From Paenarthrobacter sp. Z7-10 (GTDB taxonomy: Bacteria > Actinomycetota > Actinomycetes > Actinomycetales > Micrococcaceae): a stretch of DNA of 64,000 bases. Shown here one piece after another: positions 52,945 through 64,000 of the stretch. Below the pieces are notes generated by a model that was not told the DNA's origin, ran no database searches, and saw only the letters and a program-made list of their open reading frames with translations. Position 1 is the first letter of the stretch. The number at the start of each line of letters is the position of its first letter. The DNA lies in assembly GCF_026932795.1 (NCBI RefSeq), contig NZ_JADPVH010000004.1:1-64000 (forward strand). The letters run 5' to 3'. Made by a program: the position numbers and the translations under genes.

Positions 52945-55623
52945 ATGTTCCCTGTGAATCCGCAACAACCGGCCAAGACTTCCACCGGGCCGGGTTCCAC
53001 TGCGCCACCGGCCCTGAAGGAACTAGCCTGTGCCGCCAGTGGCGAGGTGCTGCATTTGCTCCAGACGGATCCCGGGGGACTGAGTTCGGTTGAGGTCCAG
53101 CGGCGCCTGTTGGACTGGGGGCCCAATGCCCTGCGGGCGCACAAGGCGAATCCGTGGAGAGTACTGCTGCGTCAGCTGGGCAGTCCGATTCTCCTTCTAC
53201 TGATCATCACCGCAGGAATCTCGCTGTTTTTGGGGGACAGGACCAACTCCGTCGTCATTGGCGTGATCCTCTTGGTCAGCGTCGGTCTGGGATTCAGCAA
53301 CGAATATCGGGCCGAACTCGCGGCCGAGGCGCTTCATTCCTCCGTCCGGCACCGGGCTGTCGTCGTCCGCGAAGGAGCGGAGATATCGGTGGACGTCGTG
53401 GAACTGGTGCCAGGTGACATTGTCCGGCTGACCCTGGGTGCGGTCGTTCCCGCGGATATGCGGCTCCTTTCCGCCACAGACCTCCTCTGCGACGAGGGAA
53501 TCCTCACAGGTGAATCCCTGCCGGCAGTCAAGGATCCTGCGCCCGTCACCGGAACGGCAGCATTGGCTGACCTTAGCTCGTGCATCTTCATGGGCACAAT
53601 CGTCGCGTCCGGGACCTGCACCGGCGTGGTGGCCGCCACGGGGGGCCGCACCGAATTCGGCCGGATCGCCCTCGCGCTGGGCGAACGCCATCCGCAGACG
53701 GAATTCCAACGCGGATTAAAGAAGTTTTCGTATCTGCTCCTGCAGGTTGCGGTGGTCCTGACGACTCTGATCCTGATCGCTAATCTCCTGTTGCGCCGGC
53801 CGCTGATTGAATCCCTCCTTTTCTCCCTTGCAATCGCGGTGGGAATCACGCCGCAACTGCTGCCCGCTGTCGTCAGCACCTGCCTTGCTGCAGGAACCCG
53901 GGCACTGGCCAAGAGGAAAGTCCTGGTCAAGCGGCTGGTCTGCATCGAGGATCTGGGCGACATGGATGTACTCGTCACGGACAAGACCGGCACCCTGACC
54001 GATGGCCGGATTAAATTCCTGGAAGCGATTCCCGCTGACAGCACGTTTCCGGCCAATGCCGTGAACGTGCTGGGGCTGTTGGCGACCGAATCCGACCTCG
54101 GGCACGGGGCTACCGGCGCTGCCGGGGCGAATTCCTTGGATGCGGCGTTGTGGGAATCGCCCGCCGGGCGGTCCTGGGACCCCAAAAGTTATCGCCGGCT
54201 GGACCTGGTTCCCTTCGACCACCGGAGCCGGATGACCACAGTCCTGATCGATGACGACGGCGGGAACCGGCAGATGATCGTCAAGGGCGCTCCCGAAGAT
54301 GTCCTGAAATGCTGTACCGGAGTACCGGCGTCCGCGCGTACTGCGTTGGACGCGCAGTTCGACGTCGGTGCCAGGGTTGTCGCCGTCGCCAGCCGCTCGG
54401 CTCGTGGGCTGGAAAGCCTCAAAGATGCTGACCGAACAGGCCTGGCACTCGCGGGTTTCCTGAGTTTCCTGGACAAACCCAAAATCAGCGCCAGGGAATC
54501 ACTTACGCAGCTGTCAAAACTCGGGGTCAGCGTCAAGGTCGCCACAGGCGACAACGCAAGGGTGGCCGAAAAAGTCTGCAACGACCTGGGATTGGACTAT
54601 GGAAAGACCCTGATCGGGGTGGAAATCGAAGCCATGGGTGATGACGAACTCCGTGCGGCAGTGGGCGGGACCGGTATCTTTGCCCGTGTGTCCCCGGAGC
54701 AAAAAGCCCGGCTGGTGGCAATGCTGCGCACCTCGGGCAGGTCCGTGGGGTTCCTGGGCGACGGCGTCAACGACGCACTGGCGCTGCATGGCGCCGACGT
54801 CGGCATTTCGGTGGACAGCGGCGCCGACGTGGCCAAGGACGCTGCCGACATCGTGCTGATGGACAAGGACCTTGGCGTGCTGGCCGATGGCATCATGGAA
54901 GGTCGGCGGATTTTCGCGAACACCATAAAATACGTCCTGATGGGCACGTCCAGCAACTTCGGCAACATGTTCAGCGCCGCAGCAGCGTCCGTGGTGCTCA
55001 GCTTCCTGCCCATGCTCCCGGGGCAGATCCTGCTGAACAATCTGCTCTACGACACCGGCCAGCTGGCCATTCCGGGAGATCGAGTGGACCCGGAGCAGCT
55101 CCGTGCGCCATCACATTGGAATATTGCGTTTATCCGCCGGTTCATGCTCACCTTCGGCCCCATCAGCTCGCTCTTCGATTTCGCCACCTTCGCTCTGATG
55201 CTGTTTATTTTCCATGCGGCTCCTGGCGAATTCCGGGCCGGGTGGTTCATCGAGTCGATCGCGACACAGAGCCTGATCATCTTCGCCATCCGTACCCGCC
55301 GGGTGCCGTTCCTGCGCAGCAGGCCCTCCGGGGGTCTGCTGCTCGCCACTGTGGGCGTGGTGGCCGTGGGCACCTATGTTCCGCTCTCGCCGCTGGGCGG
55401 ATTCCTTGGCTTCGATCCGCTCCCGTTGCCGTTCTTCCTGGCACTGCTGGCCATGACAGGGCTGTACCTGGTGCTCGTGGAAATCGCCAAGAAGCAATTC
55501 TTTGCCCGGGCTGCGGAACCGGATCTGGCCCCAGTTCCGCGTACGGCCGAGCATCATATCCACAGCCGCGCCGCGCGATTCAGCGCCCCGGCCAGATCAC
55601 TGCGCCGATTCCATTCCAGATGA
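52945..55623 (+). CDS. Mg2+-type P-type ATPase
   Basis: 892 aa. The ATG at 52903 is only 1 base after the predicted -10, so the ATG at 52945 is preferred, though its ribosome site is weak. Motifs: actuator LTGES (EGILTGESLPAV), phosphorylation VTDKTGTLTDG, MIVKGAPEDVL, GDGVNDALALHGADVGISVD. The 10-TM layout and SIAVGITPQLLP-type M4 (here AIAVGITPQLLPAVVSTC) mark the MgtA/MgtB subgroup, importers of Mg2+. P-ATPases (CtpF) occur in the mycobacterial DosR regulon. Confidence 0.92.
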   Translation: MFPVNPQQPAKTSTGPGSTAPPALKELACAASGEVLHLLQTDPGGLSSVEVQRRLLDWGPNALRAHKANPWRVLLRQLGSPILLLLIITAGISLFLGDRTNSVVIGVILLVSVGLGFSNEYRAELAAEALHSSVRHRAVVVREGAEISVDVVELVPGDIVRLTLGAVVPADMRLLSATDLLCDEGILTGESLPAVKDPAPVTGTAALADLSSCIFMGTIVASGTCTGVVAATGGRTEFGRIALALGERHPQTEFQRGLKKFSYLLLQVAVVLTTLILIANLLLRRPLIESLLFSLAIAVGITPQLLPAVVSTCLAAGTRALAKRKVLVKRLVCIEDLGDMDVLVTDKTGTLTDGRIKFLEAIPADSTFPANAVNVLGLLATESDLGHGATGAAGANSLDAALWESPAGRSWDPKSYRRLDLVPFDHRSRMTTVLIDDDGGNRQMIVKGAPEDVLKCCTGVPASARTALDAQFDVGARVVAVASRSARGLESLKDADRTGLALAGFLSFLDKPKISARESLTQLSKLGVSVKVATGDNARVAEKVCNDLGLDYGKTLIGVEIEAMGDDELRAAVGGTGIFARVSPEQKARLVAMLRTSGRSVGFLGDGVNDALALHGADVGISVDSGADVAKDAADIVLMDKDLGVLADGIMEGRRIFANTIKYVLMGTSSNFGNMFSAAAASVVLSFLPMLPGQILLNNLLYDTGQLAIPGDRVDPEQLRAPSHWNIAFIRRFMLTFGPISSLFDFATFALMLFIFHAAPGEFRAGWFIESIATQSLIIFAIRTRRVPFLRSRPSGGLLLATVGVVAVGTYVPLSPLGGFLGFDPLPLPFFLALLAMTGLYLVLVEIAKKQFFARAAEPDLAPVPRTAEHHIHSRAARFSAPARSLRRFHSR

Positions 55624-55639
55624 ACCGAGCAGGGAATAT

Positions 55640-55706
55640 CGAGCAGATAAACTGCCAGCATTCGATGTGTTCGAGCTCGTCGGGATCTTCCCGTGGGCGG
55701 ATTCCG
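55640..55706 (-). pseudogene. remnant of a fourth PNPOx-like gene
   Basis: Just past the stop of the PNPOx gene at 55710, the minus strand reads DPDELEHIECWQFI, matching the N-terminal LEQIECWHLL of the paralogue at 60885-61370 (the DNA shares TGCCAGCATTCGAT). The rest of the gene is absent and the P-ATPase 3' end follows. It is the stump of a tandem copy. Confidence 0.5.
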
Positions 55707-55709
55707 TCG

Positions 55710-56192
55710 CTATTCGAGCCCGGCCCTCGTTGCCACATCCAGCGGACTACGGGAGAGCATATGAGCTGTCGCCTCAAAGCGTCGCCCGGTTACTGATTCG
55801 GGTGAAATCCTGATGATGTGGTCCTGGCCAGTTCCCTGCCAAGGGAAAAGTGACCGGCCGATTCTGGTCAGCACCGCATCCGATCGCTCCACGACTGCGG
55901 CCGTGCCCTTGACGATGACGCTCCAGGCGAGTCCAAACTCAGCGCTGACGCTGTCCGCTTCGAGGGCGACGTTTCCGCCCCCTTCAATGGCGTGCAGTTT
56001 GGTCCCGTCTCCTGTCCGGAAGACCACAGTTTCTTTTTCGACCATGAAATTGACGGGAAAGACGTCCGGATGGCCGTCGACGACAATGCCCAACCGGCCC
56101 ACCCCGACTTCGGCCAAAAGCCGCCAGCATTCGGCCGTTTCCAGGATTTCGGGCTTGGGCACCAACGCTTCTTCTCGGGTTTGATCTCTCAT
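55710..56192 (-). CDS. pyridoxamine 5'-phosphate oxidase-fold protein
   Basis: 160 aa, split-barrel FMN-binding fold. Landmarks: TAECWRLLAEVGVGRLGIVV, DGHPDVFPVNFMVE, VVFRTGDGTKLHA, and a C-terminal SVTGRRFEA. Members reduce or bind flavin/F420 substrates, and many only bind FMN. Mycobacterial Rv3129 is a DosR-controlled relative. It is one of three intact paralogues within 6 kb. A DosR-like box lies 36-49 bases before its ATG. Confidence 0.85.
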   Translation of the reverse strand: MRDQTREEALVPKPEILETAECWRLLAEVGVGRLGIVVDGHPDVFPVNFMVEKETVVFRTGDGTKLHAIEGGGNVALEADSVSAEFGLAWSVIVKGTAAVVERSDAVLTRIGRSLFPWQGTGQDHIIRISPESVTGRRFEATAHMLSRSPLDVATRAGLE

Positions 56193-56227
56193 GCAATGAG
56201 CCTAGGCTTTTGCCGAACCGGCCAGAA

Positions 56228-56241
56228 GGGTCGAAAGCCCC
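56228..56241 (-). promoter_or_regulatory. DosR-like box upstream of PNPOx gene
   Basis: GGGTCGAAAGCCCC on the + strand (56228-56241), differing at two positions from the box at 61389. It fits GGGCCNNAAGTCCC, the complement of the DosR consensus. It overlaps the hairpin AAAGCCC-CGACTT-GGGCTTT (56234-56253), which may terminate the alcohol dehydrogenase transcript. Confidence 0.6.
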
Positions 56242-56258
56242 GACTTGGGCTTTTGGGG

Positions 56259-57317
56259 CTACTTGCGGCTGATGATGACCTTGAGGGCCTTCGTCTCGGC
56301 GGCCCGCGTAAACGTGTCATACGCCGCTGGGAATTCATCAAAGCTGAAGTGGTGAGTGGCAAACTTGGTGGCCTGTATCTTGTGCTGGGTGACCAGCCGA
56401 AGCAGCATTGCGGTACTGCTGGTGTTTACCAGGCACATGCTGATGCTGATATTGCGGATCCACAGGTCCTCCAGATGCAGCTCAACTGAACGCCCGTGGA
56501 CCCCGACGTTGGCAACGCTGCCACCTGGCCGGACGACGTCGACGGCCATGACAAACGTTTCCGGGACGCCGACGGCTTCGATGGCGACATCCACGCCGGC
56601 ACCGTCGGTCAAGGCGAGGACCTGGTCCCGCCAGCCCGGGGATCCGGAGACGACCGTATGGGTTGCACCAAAGTCCAGGGCCTGCTCCAGCCTCGACGGA
56701 TCCAAGTCGACGGCGATTACCGTGGCAGCCCCGCATAGTCCCGCTGTCATGACCGCCGCGAGCCCGACCGGGCCAGCGCCGATCACCGCCACGACGTCGC
56801 CCGGCTTGACTCCGCCAGCTTGGACGCCGATTTCGAAACCAGTGGGCAAGATGTCCGAGAGCATGACAGCCTCGGCATCGCTGACGCCGTCGGGCATTTT
56901 GTACAGGGAGTTGTCCGCGTAGGGTACCCGGACGAATTCGGCCTGCGTGCCGTCAATGAGGTGCCCGAAAACCCAGCCGATTCCCGCCGCACCCTCCTCG
57001 CCCAGGCAGTGGGAGTAGAGGCCGGAGCGGCAGTTGATGCAGTGCCCGCAGGACTTGATGCAGGAAATAATGACCCTGTCGCCAACGGCGAGGTCGTGGA
57101 CGCCATCGCCGACCTCCATTACGGTACCCACGCCTTCGTGACCCAGAATGCGCCCCTCCTGCACGGCAGGGACATCGCCCTTGAGGATGTGCAGGTCGGT
57201 CCCGCAGATGGTCGTCGTGTCCACCCTGACGATTGCGTCGGTTGGGTTGAGCAGCCCAGGCTGCGGTACATCGGTCCAGCTCTTCTTTCCGGGGCCCTGA
57301 TACACGAGCGCTTTCAC
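56259..57317 (-). CDS. zinc-dependent alcohol dehydrogenase
   Basis: 352 aa. Catalytic zinc ligands Cys in ICGTDLHILKGD and His-Glu in GHEGVG; structural-zinc cysteines in CIKSCGHCINCRSGLYSHC; Rossmann VIGAGPVGLAAVMTA. It is an MDR family NAD(P)-dependent alcohol/aldehyde oxidoreductase, close to the class that reduces short-chain aldehydes, and could regenerate NAD+ during fermentation. It begins 34 bases after the PNPOx gene at 57352, so the two form an operon behind the box at 57859. Confidence 0.9.
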   Translation of the reverse strand: MKALVYQGPGKKSWTDVPQPGLLNPTDAIVRVDTTTICGTDLHILKGDVPAVQEGRILGHEGVGTVMEVGDGVHDLAVGDRVIISCIKSCGHCINCRSGLYSHCLGEEGAAGIGWVFGHLIDGTQAEFVRVPYADNSLYKMPDGVSDAEAVMLSDILPTGFEIGVQAGGVKPGDVVAVIGAGPVGLAAVMTAGLCGAATVIAVDLDPSRLEQALDFGATHTVVSGSPGWRDQVLALTDGAGVDVAIEAVGVPETFVMAVDVVRPGGSVANVGVHGRSVELHLEDLWIRNISISMCLVNTSSTAMLLRLVTQHKIQATKFATHHFSFDEFPAAYDTFTRAAETKALKVIISRK

Positions 57318-57351
57318 ATCGGATCCTTTGGTGGTGGGCTGGTGCTGATGG

Positions 57352-57822
57352 TCACTCTGGAGCGGAACGAAGTGCCTGTGCCTGCGCGGTCCACCATTCA
57401 GCCGGCGGGGTGACCCGGAAGCGGCGGCCGGTGATGGAGACGGGCGAGATGCGGATGAAGACGTCCTTATGTCCGGACTCCCACGGAAAGAGCATCAGGG
57501 AAAAAGTTTCCAGCACTTCGTCTGTGCGGCTGATGGCAGAAGAGGCACCTCGAACGACGACACTCCAGGCAATCCCGGTATCCGCGTCCACACCGTCCGC
57601 TTCCATGGCGACCGGAACTGTTCCAGCGGCCGCGGACAGCTTGGTGCCCTCGCCGGTGCGGAAGACCACTGTGGCATGATCCACCGTGTAATTAAGGGGG
57701 AAAATGTCCGGGTGGTCGTCCACCCATACCGCGAGCCACCCGACCGAGTTGCCGCGCAGCAGCGCCCAGCAGGCACTTTCTTCGAGAACTTCGGTTCGGG
57801 TGGCTGGCTGGTTGGTGCTCAT
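57352..57822 (-). CDS. pyridoxamine 5'-phosphate oxidase-fold protein
   Basis: 156 aa from the ATG at 57822; the open frame upstream runs into the end of the GH65 pseudogene. EESACWALLRGNSVGWLAVW, DDHPDIFPLNYTVDHATVVF and RTGEGTKLSA place it with its two paralogues; ISPVSITGRRFRV closes the fold. It probably binds FMN. Co-transcribed with the zinc alcohol dehydrogenase. Confidence 0.85.
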   Translation of the reverse strand: MSTNQPATRTEVLEESACWALLRGNSVGWLAVWVDDHPDIFPLNYTVDHATVVFRTGEGTKLSAAAGTVPVAMEADGVDADTGIAWSVVVRGASSAISRTDEVLETFSLMLFPWESGHKDVFIRISPVSITGRRFRVTPPAEWWTAQAQALRSAPE

Positions 57823-57858
57823 GAAACCGAGCGTAGCCCTGGCGGTCGACGCGCAGTA

Positions 57859-57872
57859 GGGCATTAGTGCCC
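57859..57872 (-). promoter_or_regulatory. DosR-like palindrome upstream of PNPOx-adh
   Basis: GGGCATTAGTGCCC (57859-57872), part of the 16-base palindrome AGGGCATTAGTGCCCT. It is 37-50 bases before the ATG at 57822, the same placement as the box at 56228. It keeps GGG/CCC arms but lacks the GAAAG core, so it is the weakest member. Confidence 0.4.
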
Positions 57873-57880
57873 TGTGCGAT

Positions 57881-60819
57881 TCAGGGGCCCGAAACGTGTC
57901 GGTGACCTGAGACAAGGCCAACGTCGAGACGCTGGCCCGCGTGCAGGGTCTGCCGAATGCCCTCAACATTGACGTCTATGGCTGCGGCCGGCCCAGGATG
58001 CAGTTCCAGCCGCACGCGCTGCGCGCTGCATTCAACGCTGATGCGCTGACCCCGGTACAGCAGTTGAAAGTGGACACCGGGCAGTTCCGGGGGGGAGCAC
58101 CGGGTGAAGCCACAAAGCACCATCACGGGTCTCGACGCCGCCGTAGCAGCGCAGCACCATGTCTACGGTGCCTGCCATGGCGCCCAGGTGGATGCCTTCG
58201 GCCGTCGTCCCGCCCTGCGTGTCGTCCAGATCGGAATCCAGCGCTTGCCGGAACAGGCTCCACGATTTCCTCCGATTGCTCCGGGCCAGCACCCAGCTGT
58301 GCGCAACCCGGCTCAATGTCGAACCATGGCTGGTGCGGGACAGGTAAAAATGCACAGTTCGCGGGATCTGCTGGGGCCGGAGGTGATAGCCGAGCCGGTC
58401 AAAAATGTCCTGCAGTTCTTCGGCCGAGAAGAGATAGAAGATCATGAGCACATCCGCCTGTTTGGACAACCGGTAGTTGTTGGTGCTGTCGCCCTCAGAC
58501 TGCAAAATCAGGTCCAGGCGGCCGATATTGCCATAGCGGGCCTGGTATCCCTCCCAGTCGAACTCTTTGAGCTTCTCGTATCCCTCGAACTGGCTGATGA
58601 CGCCGTCGCTGTGGAACACTACCGTGAGCCGCCGGCTGATCGCGTCCCAGCTGTTCAGCTCTGCCTCGTCCATCCCCAAACGGTTCCACAGCGATTCCCG
58701 GTCCCCTCCGGTTGGTACTTCAGCCGCCTCGATCGCCCGGGCCAGGACCCAGGCGGCCAGGATATTCGTATAGGCGTTGTTTCGCACGCCTCCACCGGAA
58801 TTGCCAGGGTAGCCGTCGTGGAATTCATCCGGTCCCATCACCGAGTCGATGCTGAACCGGTTGCCCGTCTCATCGGGTGTGGCCAGGGAGGCGAAGAACC
58901 GGGCGATCTCCACCAGCAACTCGATGCCGTAACGGGTCAGGAAGTCGATGTCGCCGGTGGTCTGGTAGTAGCGCCATACACTGTAGGCGATGGCAAGGCC
59001 CACGTGACGCTGGCGGTAGGAATGATCAGATATCCAGTCCCCGTCACGAGTGTTGAACAAGGTGGTTGGAGTCTCATCCCGGCCATCGCTGCCACTTTGC
59101 CAGGGGTACATTGCGCCACGGAACCCGGCACGACGGGCAGCGTCGCGGGCGGCGTCCAAGCGTCGGAACCGGTAGAGCAGGAGGGACCGAGTGAGATCCG
59201 GCCGGCGGAGTGTCAGCATTGGGTAGACGAACAGTTCATCCCAGAAGATATGGCCTCGGTACCCCTCGCCGTGCAACCCACGTGCGGGTATGCCGGCGTC
59301 CTGGTCATCGGAAGCGGCCGCTGTGGCGGTGAGGACATGAAAGGTTTGCAGGCTCAGGGCCATACCGCTGCGAGGCCGGCCGGCAAGTTCGATGCCGAAC
59401 ACGCTCCAAAGCCTGCCCCAGGCATCGACGTGACGCGCCAGAAGCTCCGCAAACCCTGCGGCCCGATCGATCCGCGCAAGCGCGTCCAGGCCAGCGGTTG
59501 AGACGGCGTAATCACGGGAGGTGGCAAGTGCCGCCGTCTTTTCGATTATCAGCGGCATCCCACGCTTCAACTGGACCTTGAAGAGCTGCCGGGCACCGGA
59601 GCCGGCTCCGGCGTCCGTGCGGCCGGCCAATCGGGTCCGGACGGCGAGGGCGATGTGGATCCCTGACTGGTTGGTGTCGGTTTCCACCAGCACGGTGGCG
59701 CCTGGCGTGCGGCTGCATCGGCCAGGACGCAGGTGCAGCCGGTTGAGGGCTGCGTCGGCGGCCGCATTACGGTTGGAAACGGCGGTGTTTATACCGGACT
59801 CGATCTCAAGAGTGCCCGCCCAGTCGACGGCGGTAACCTCCACCTCAAGGGCTGCAAGGTGCGGGTCGGCCATTGATTGGGGTGCCCTGCTGGTGACGCG
59901 GGTGGTGCGGCCCGCTGCATCGCGATACACCGTCGTGCGTTCCAGGACACCTCGGCGCAAGTCAAGCTGCTACCGGTGGCTGAGGGTTCGCGTTCTACCC
60001 GGCAGCAGTGGTTCGCCGCCGGCTGGCTTCAAAGACAGGAAGGTCGAGTCCGGAAGGTTGACCAGATGCTCGGTCTCGGTAGTCTGTCCGGCACGTTCGG
60101 TCCGCACGCGGTTGTAGACCCCGGCGGCATAGGTTCCGGGACAGTGAACTCCGTCTGCGAGGCTTCCGGGAGCTGACTCGCGAGTTGCCCAATAGCCATT
60201 GCCCAGCGTGCACAGGGCCTCCCTACGGGTTTCCAAGAAGGGATCGAAGTCCTCGTAGGTGAGCAGCCAATCGCTGTCCTTGCCTTTGCTGAACAGACTA
60301 GGGCGGCGTGGTTTTTTCTCCCGGACTACCGGACCACGTGGAGCACGCAAGTCAAGATTCGCGACGTCGGTCACTATGATCGTGGCTCCTGCCGAGAGCA
60401 GAGCCGGACCGTTCTCGCAACAGCACGGTGTCGGAGTACGCCTTGACGCCGGACTCTTTCAGTCTCTCGACGAAGAGTTCCTGCTTGCGTTCGGCCAAGG
60501 CACTCACGGTCAGTGCCGAACCCGCATCGTTCGATGTACCTTCCGTAAGCCGCAAGCCCCGGGCCAGCAGGAAGGCCCGGATGCCGTCTTTCCTGCTGCG
60601 GCCATCGATGTAGGTGCGATAGTCCAGCACAGGGTCGAACGGCTCGGGGGAGTGCAACGAAGGCAGGACAGAGTCGAACAATGCCTTCCATGCCGCAGCA
60701 TGGACGGAAGCTGTATCCGTGACTACCCCGTCGAGGTCGAAAATGACAGCTCCAAAGCCCGCTGTTGTGCTTCCCCGGACCGTCCTTCCGCGGTGGGAGG
60801 GGTAGTGCTTGAGCTTCAC
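57881..60819 (-). pseudogene. HAD (beta-phosphoglucomutase-like)-GH65 glycoside phosphorylase fusion, inactivated
   Basis: Actinobacterial HAD-GH65 fusions are about 1050 aa; here all pieces are present in order but broken three times. (1) HAD start FGAVIFDLDGVVTDTASVHA reads to AYSDTV near 60430, then about 90-110 codons are missing and the next frame resumes ENGPALLSAGATIIVTDVAN. (2) In-frame amber TAG at 59970-59972 between RTLSHR and QLDLRRGVLERT, explicable by CAG to TAG. (3) A G7 run at 58089-58095 shifts the frame; the other frame gives PPELPGVHFQLLYRGQRISV to a stop at 57881. GH65 catalytic Glu region SVMGPDEFHDGYPGNS is intact. It would have phosphorolysed a disaccharide and isomerised beta-glucose-1-phosphate. 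Confidence 0.8.
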
Positions 60820-60839
60820 AATGTCTCCAGGTCCTTAAT

Positions 60840-60883
60840 GCACGGTACCGTCGCCGGCCATCCGCACGGTACCGTTGCCGGCC
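60840..60883. repeat. tandem 20-bp repeat with palindromic core
   Basis: GCACGGTACCGTCGCCGGCC (60840-60859) and GCACGGTACCGTTGCCGGCC (60864-60883), one mismatch, 24 bp apart. Each contains the palindrome ACGGTACCGT. They fill the 65-base gap between the PNPOx gene at 60885 and the start of the HAD-GH65 gene, so they may be operators of the latter. Confidence 0.65.
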
Positions 60884-60884
60884 C

Positions 60885-63112
<2,228 letters not shown>

Positions 63113-63133
63113 GCCAACGGATGTCCTGGCGCT

Positions 63134-63850
63134 TCAGGGGATGCGCGTCACGTATACCGCTGCCTGGGTGCGGCGTTCAAAGCCGAGCTTGGCGAGCAGC
63201 GATGAAACGTAATTCTTGACCGTCTTCTCGGCCAGAAACAGTTCCCGGCCGATTTGCCGGTTCGTCAATCCCTGCCCGATCAGATTCAGCACTTTTCGTT
63301 CCTGGGCGGTAAGCATCGCAACCCGCGGATCCAGATGTTCGAGTTCGACCAGTCCCCGGACCACTCGGCTCTTGAGTGCGGAGTCAAAGAGAGATTCCCC
63401 GTCGGCTGCCCGGCGCAGAGCGGAAACCAGGTCCGTCCCGCCGATCTCTTTTAGGACGTATCCTGCCGCACCGGCGAGCACAGCCCCGCGGACCGCCTGC
63501 TCGTCGTCGTAACTGGTCAGGATGAGACAGCGCAGTGAAGTGTCCACGGCGCGCACGTCGCGGCAGACCTCGATCCCAGTCCCATCGGGCAGACGCGCAT
63601 CCAAGACGCAGACGTCGGGATGAAGCGCGGGAATCTGCCGTGTCGCCTCGGCTGCAGAGCCCGACGAACCAACGACAGTGAAACCCTCACCCTCCAAGAG
63701 TTCGGCCAGCCCGCGGCGGACCAGTTCATGATCATCAAGGATGTAGACACCGATGTTAGGCAGGAAAGAATCCCCGGCGTCGCGCGACTTTGCCGTCCCC
63801 GGTGACGAACCGCTGGATGACTGTGTACTGGTGGATGGTGAGCTCGCCAC
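63134..63850 (-). CDS. DevR/DosR-like NarL-family response regulator
   Basis: 238 aa from a GTG at 63850; the frame is open to 63991, but that would include the DosR-like box at 63924, so a start after the box is preferred. Receiver: ILDDHELVRRGLAELLEGEG, phospho-acceptor Asp at about 84 (CVLDARLPDGTG), ILTSYDDEQAV, Lys in GYVLKEIGG. LuxR-type HTH at about 173-235: LTAQERKVLNLIGQGLTNRQ, IGRELFLAEKTVKNYVSSLL. An N-terminal Ser/Thr-rich extension of about 30 residues precedes the receiver. Ends 21 bases from the kinase stop, tail to tail. Confidence 0.88.
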   Translation of the reverse strand: MASSPSTSTQSSSGSSPGTAKSRDAGDSFLPNIGVYILDDHELVRRGLAELLEGEGFTVVGSSGSAAEATRQIPALHPDVCVLDARLPDGTGIEVCRDVRAVDTSLRCLILTSYDDEQAVRGAVLAGAAGYVLKEIGGTDLVSALRRAADGESLFDSALKSRVVRGLVELEHLDPRVAMLTAQERKVLNLIGQGLTNRQIGRELFLAEKTVKNYVSSLLAKLGFERRTQAAVYVTRIP

Positions 63851-63923
63851 GGGACCTGGATTTCTGTTGAGCGTCCGCAGTCGCGGACAAGGCCATTCTT
63901 TCGCTCCGCCCACCCGGCTGCAA

Positions 63924-63937
63924 GGGTCCAAAGACCC
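63924..63937 (-). promoter_or_regulatory. DosR-like box upstream of the response regulator
   Basis: GGGTCCAAAGACCC (63924-63937), a palindrome that fits GGGNCNNAAGNCCC at every fixed position and lies 74 bases before the GTG at 63850. It suggests autoregulation, as with mycobacterial dosR. Confidence 0.65.
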
Positions 63938-64000
63938 GCCGATCAGTTTCGCGGTGCCCGACGCCAGCATGTGCCGTTGGAACTTAATCATCGTTGGTCT

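Overview
The window looks like a chromosomal segment of a high-GC actinobacterium close to Arthrobacter (Micrococcaceae). The signs are strong GC bias at third codon positions, frequent GTG/TTG starts, a class Ib nrdHIEF operon behind NrdR boxes, a DUF2510 protein, and actinobacterial-type NarGHJI, phosphoketolase and DevRS-like genes. I saw no rRNA, tRNA, CRISPR array or intact transposase.

Layout. 0-7.5 kb: a LysR regulator, a DUF2231-like membrane protein, a lipoprotein, then ribonucleotide reductase nrdH-nrdI-nrdE-nrdF. 7.8-11.7 kb: two nitrilase-superfamily hydrolases flanking an APC permease, divergent from a GntR regulator across a near-ideal operator. 11.8-13.9 kb: MarR regulator (probably leaderless, two operators), alpha/beta hydrolase, small membrane protein. 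14-18.9 kb: UvrA2-type ATPase, a PLP-dependent decarboxylase with a frameshift near its 3' end, DUF2510 protein. 19.6-22.6 kb: a minus-strand cluster (unknown protein, YqeY, two small unknowns) and a glycosyltransferase. 22.8-28.7 kb: a fatty-acid/acyl-CoA catabolic operon (frameshifted acyl-CoA dehydrogenase, FadB-like fusion, TetR, acyl-CoA ligase) behind an 11-bp-arm inverted repeat. 28.8-34.4 kb: AI-2E-type transporter, a 25-bp-arm palindrome, a lone type I restriction HsdR, a Phd/RelE-type toxin-antitoxin pair and a truncated glyoxalase. 34.5-46.9 kb: nine minus-strand genes in series, narG-H-J-I, narK, a CBS/zinc-ribbon protein and pyruvate/2-oxoacid dehydrogenase E1alpha, E1beta and E2. 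47-64 kb: antiporter, AarF/ABC1 kinase, phosphoketolase, Mg-type P-ATPase, three PNPOx-fold paralogues, zinc alcohol dehydrogenase, a dead HAD-GH65 fusion gene, and a convergent DevS-like kinase / DevR-like regulator pair.

The most interesting signal is in the last part. Copies of a 14-bp palindrome of the form GGGNC-GAAA-GNCCC, which fits the mycobacterial DosR/DevR box, lie upstream of the P-ATPase, the PNPOx genes, the kinase and the regulator. Together with nitrate respiration, NarK, a CBS protein and a P-ATPase (all gene types found in the Mycobacterium DosR regulon), this looks like a low-oxygen/dormancy island in a non-mycobacterial actinobacterium, with its own two-component system.

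The second theme is decay. Several genes carry frame-breaking lesions (acyl-CoA dehydrogenase, PLP decarboxylase, the gene downstream of yqeY, HAD-GH65), and there are short remnants of LysR, oxidoreductase, glyoxalase and PNPOx genes. The single-base indels may be sequencing errors; the internal deletion, the amber codon and the truncations are harder to explain that way.
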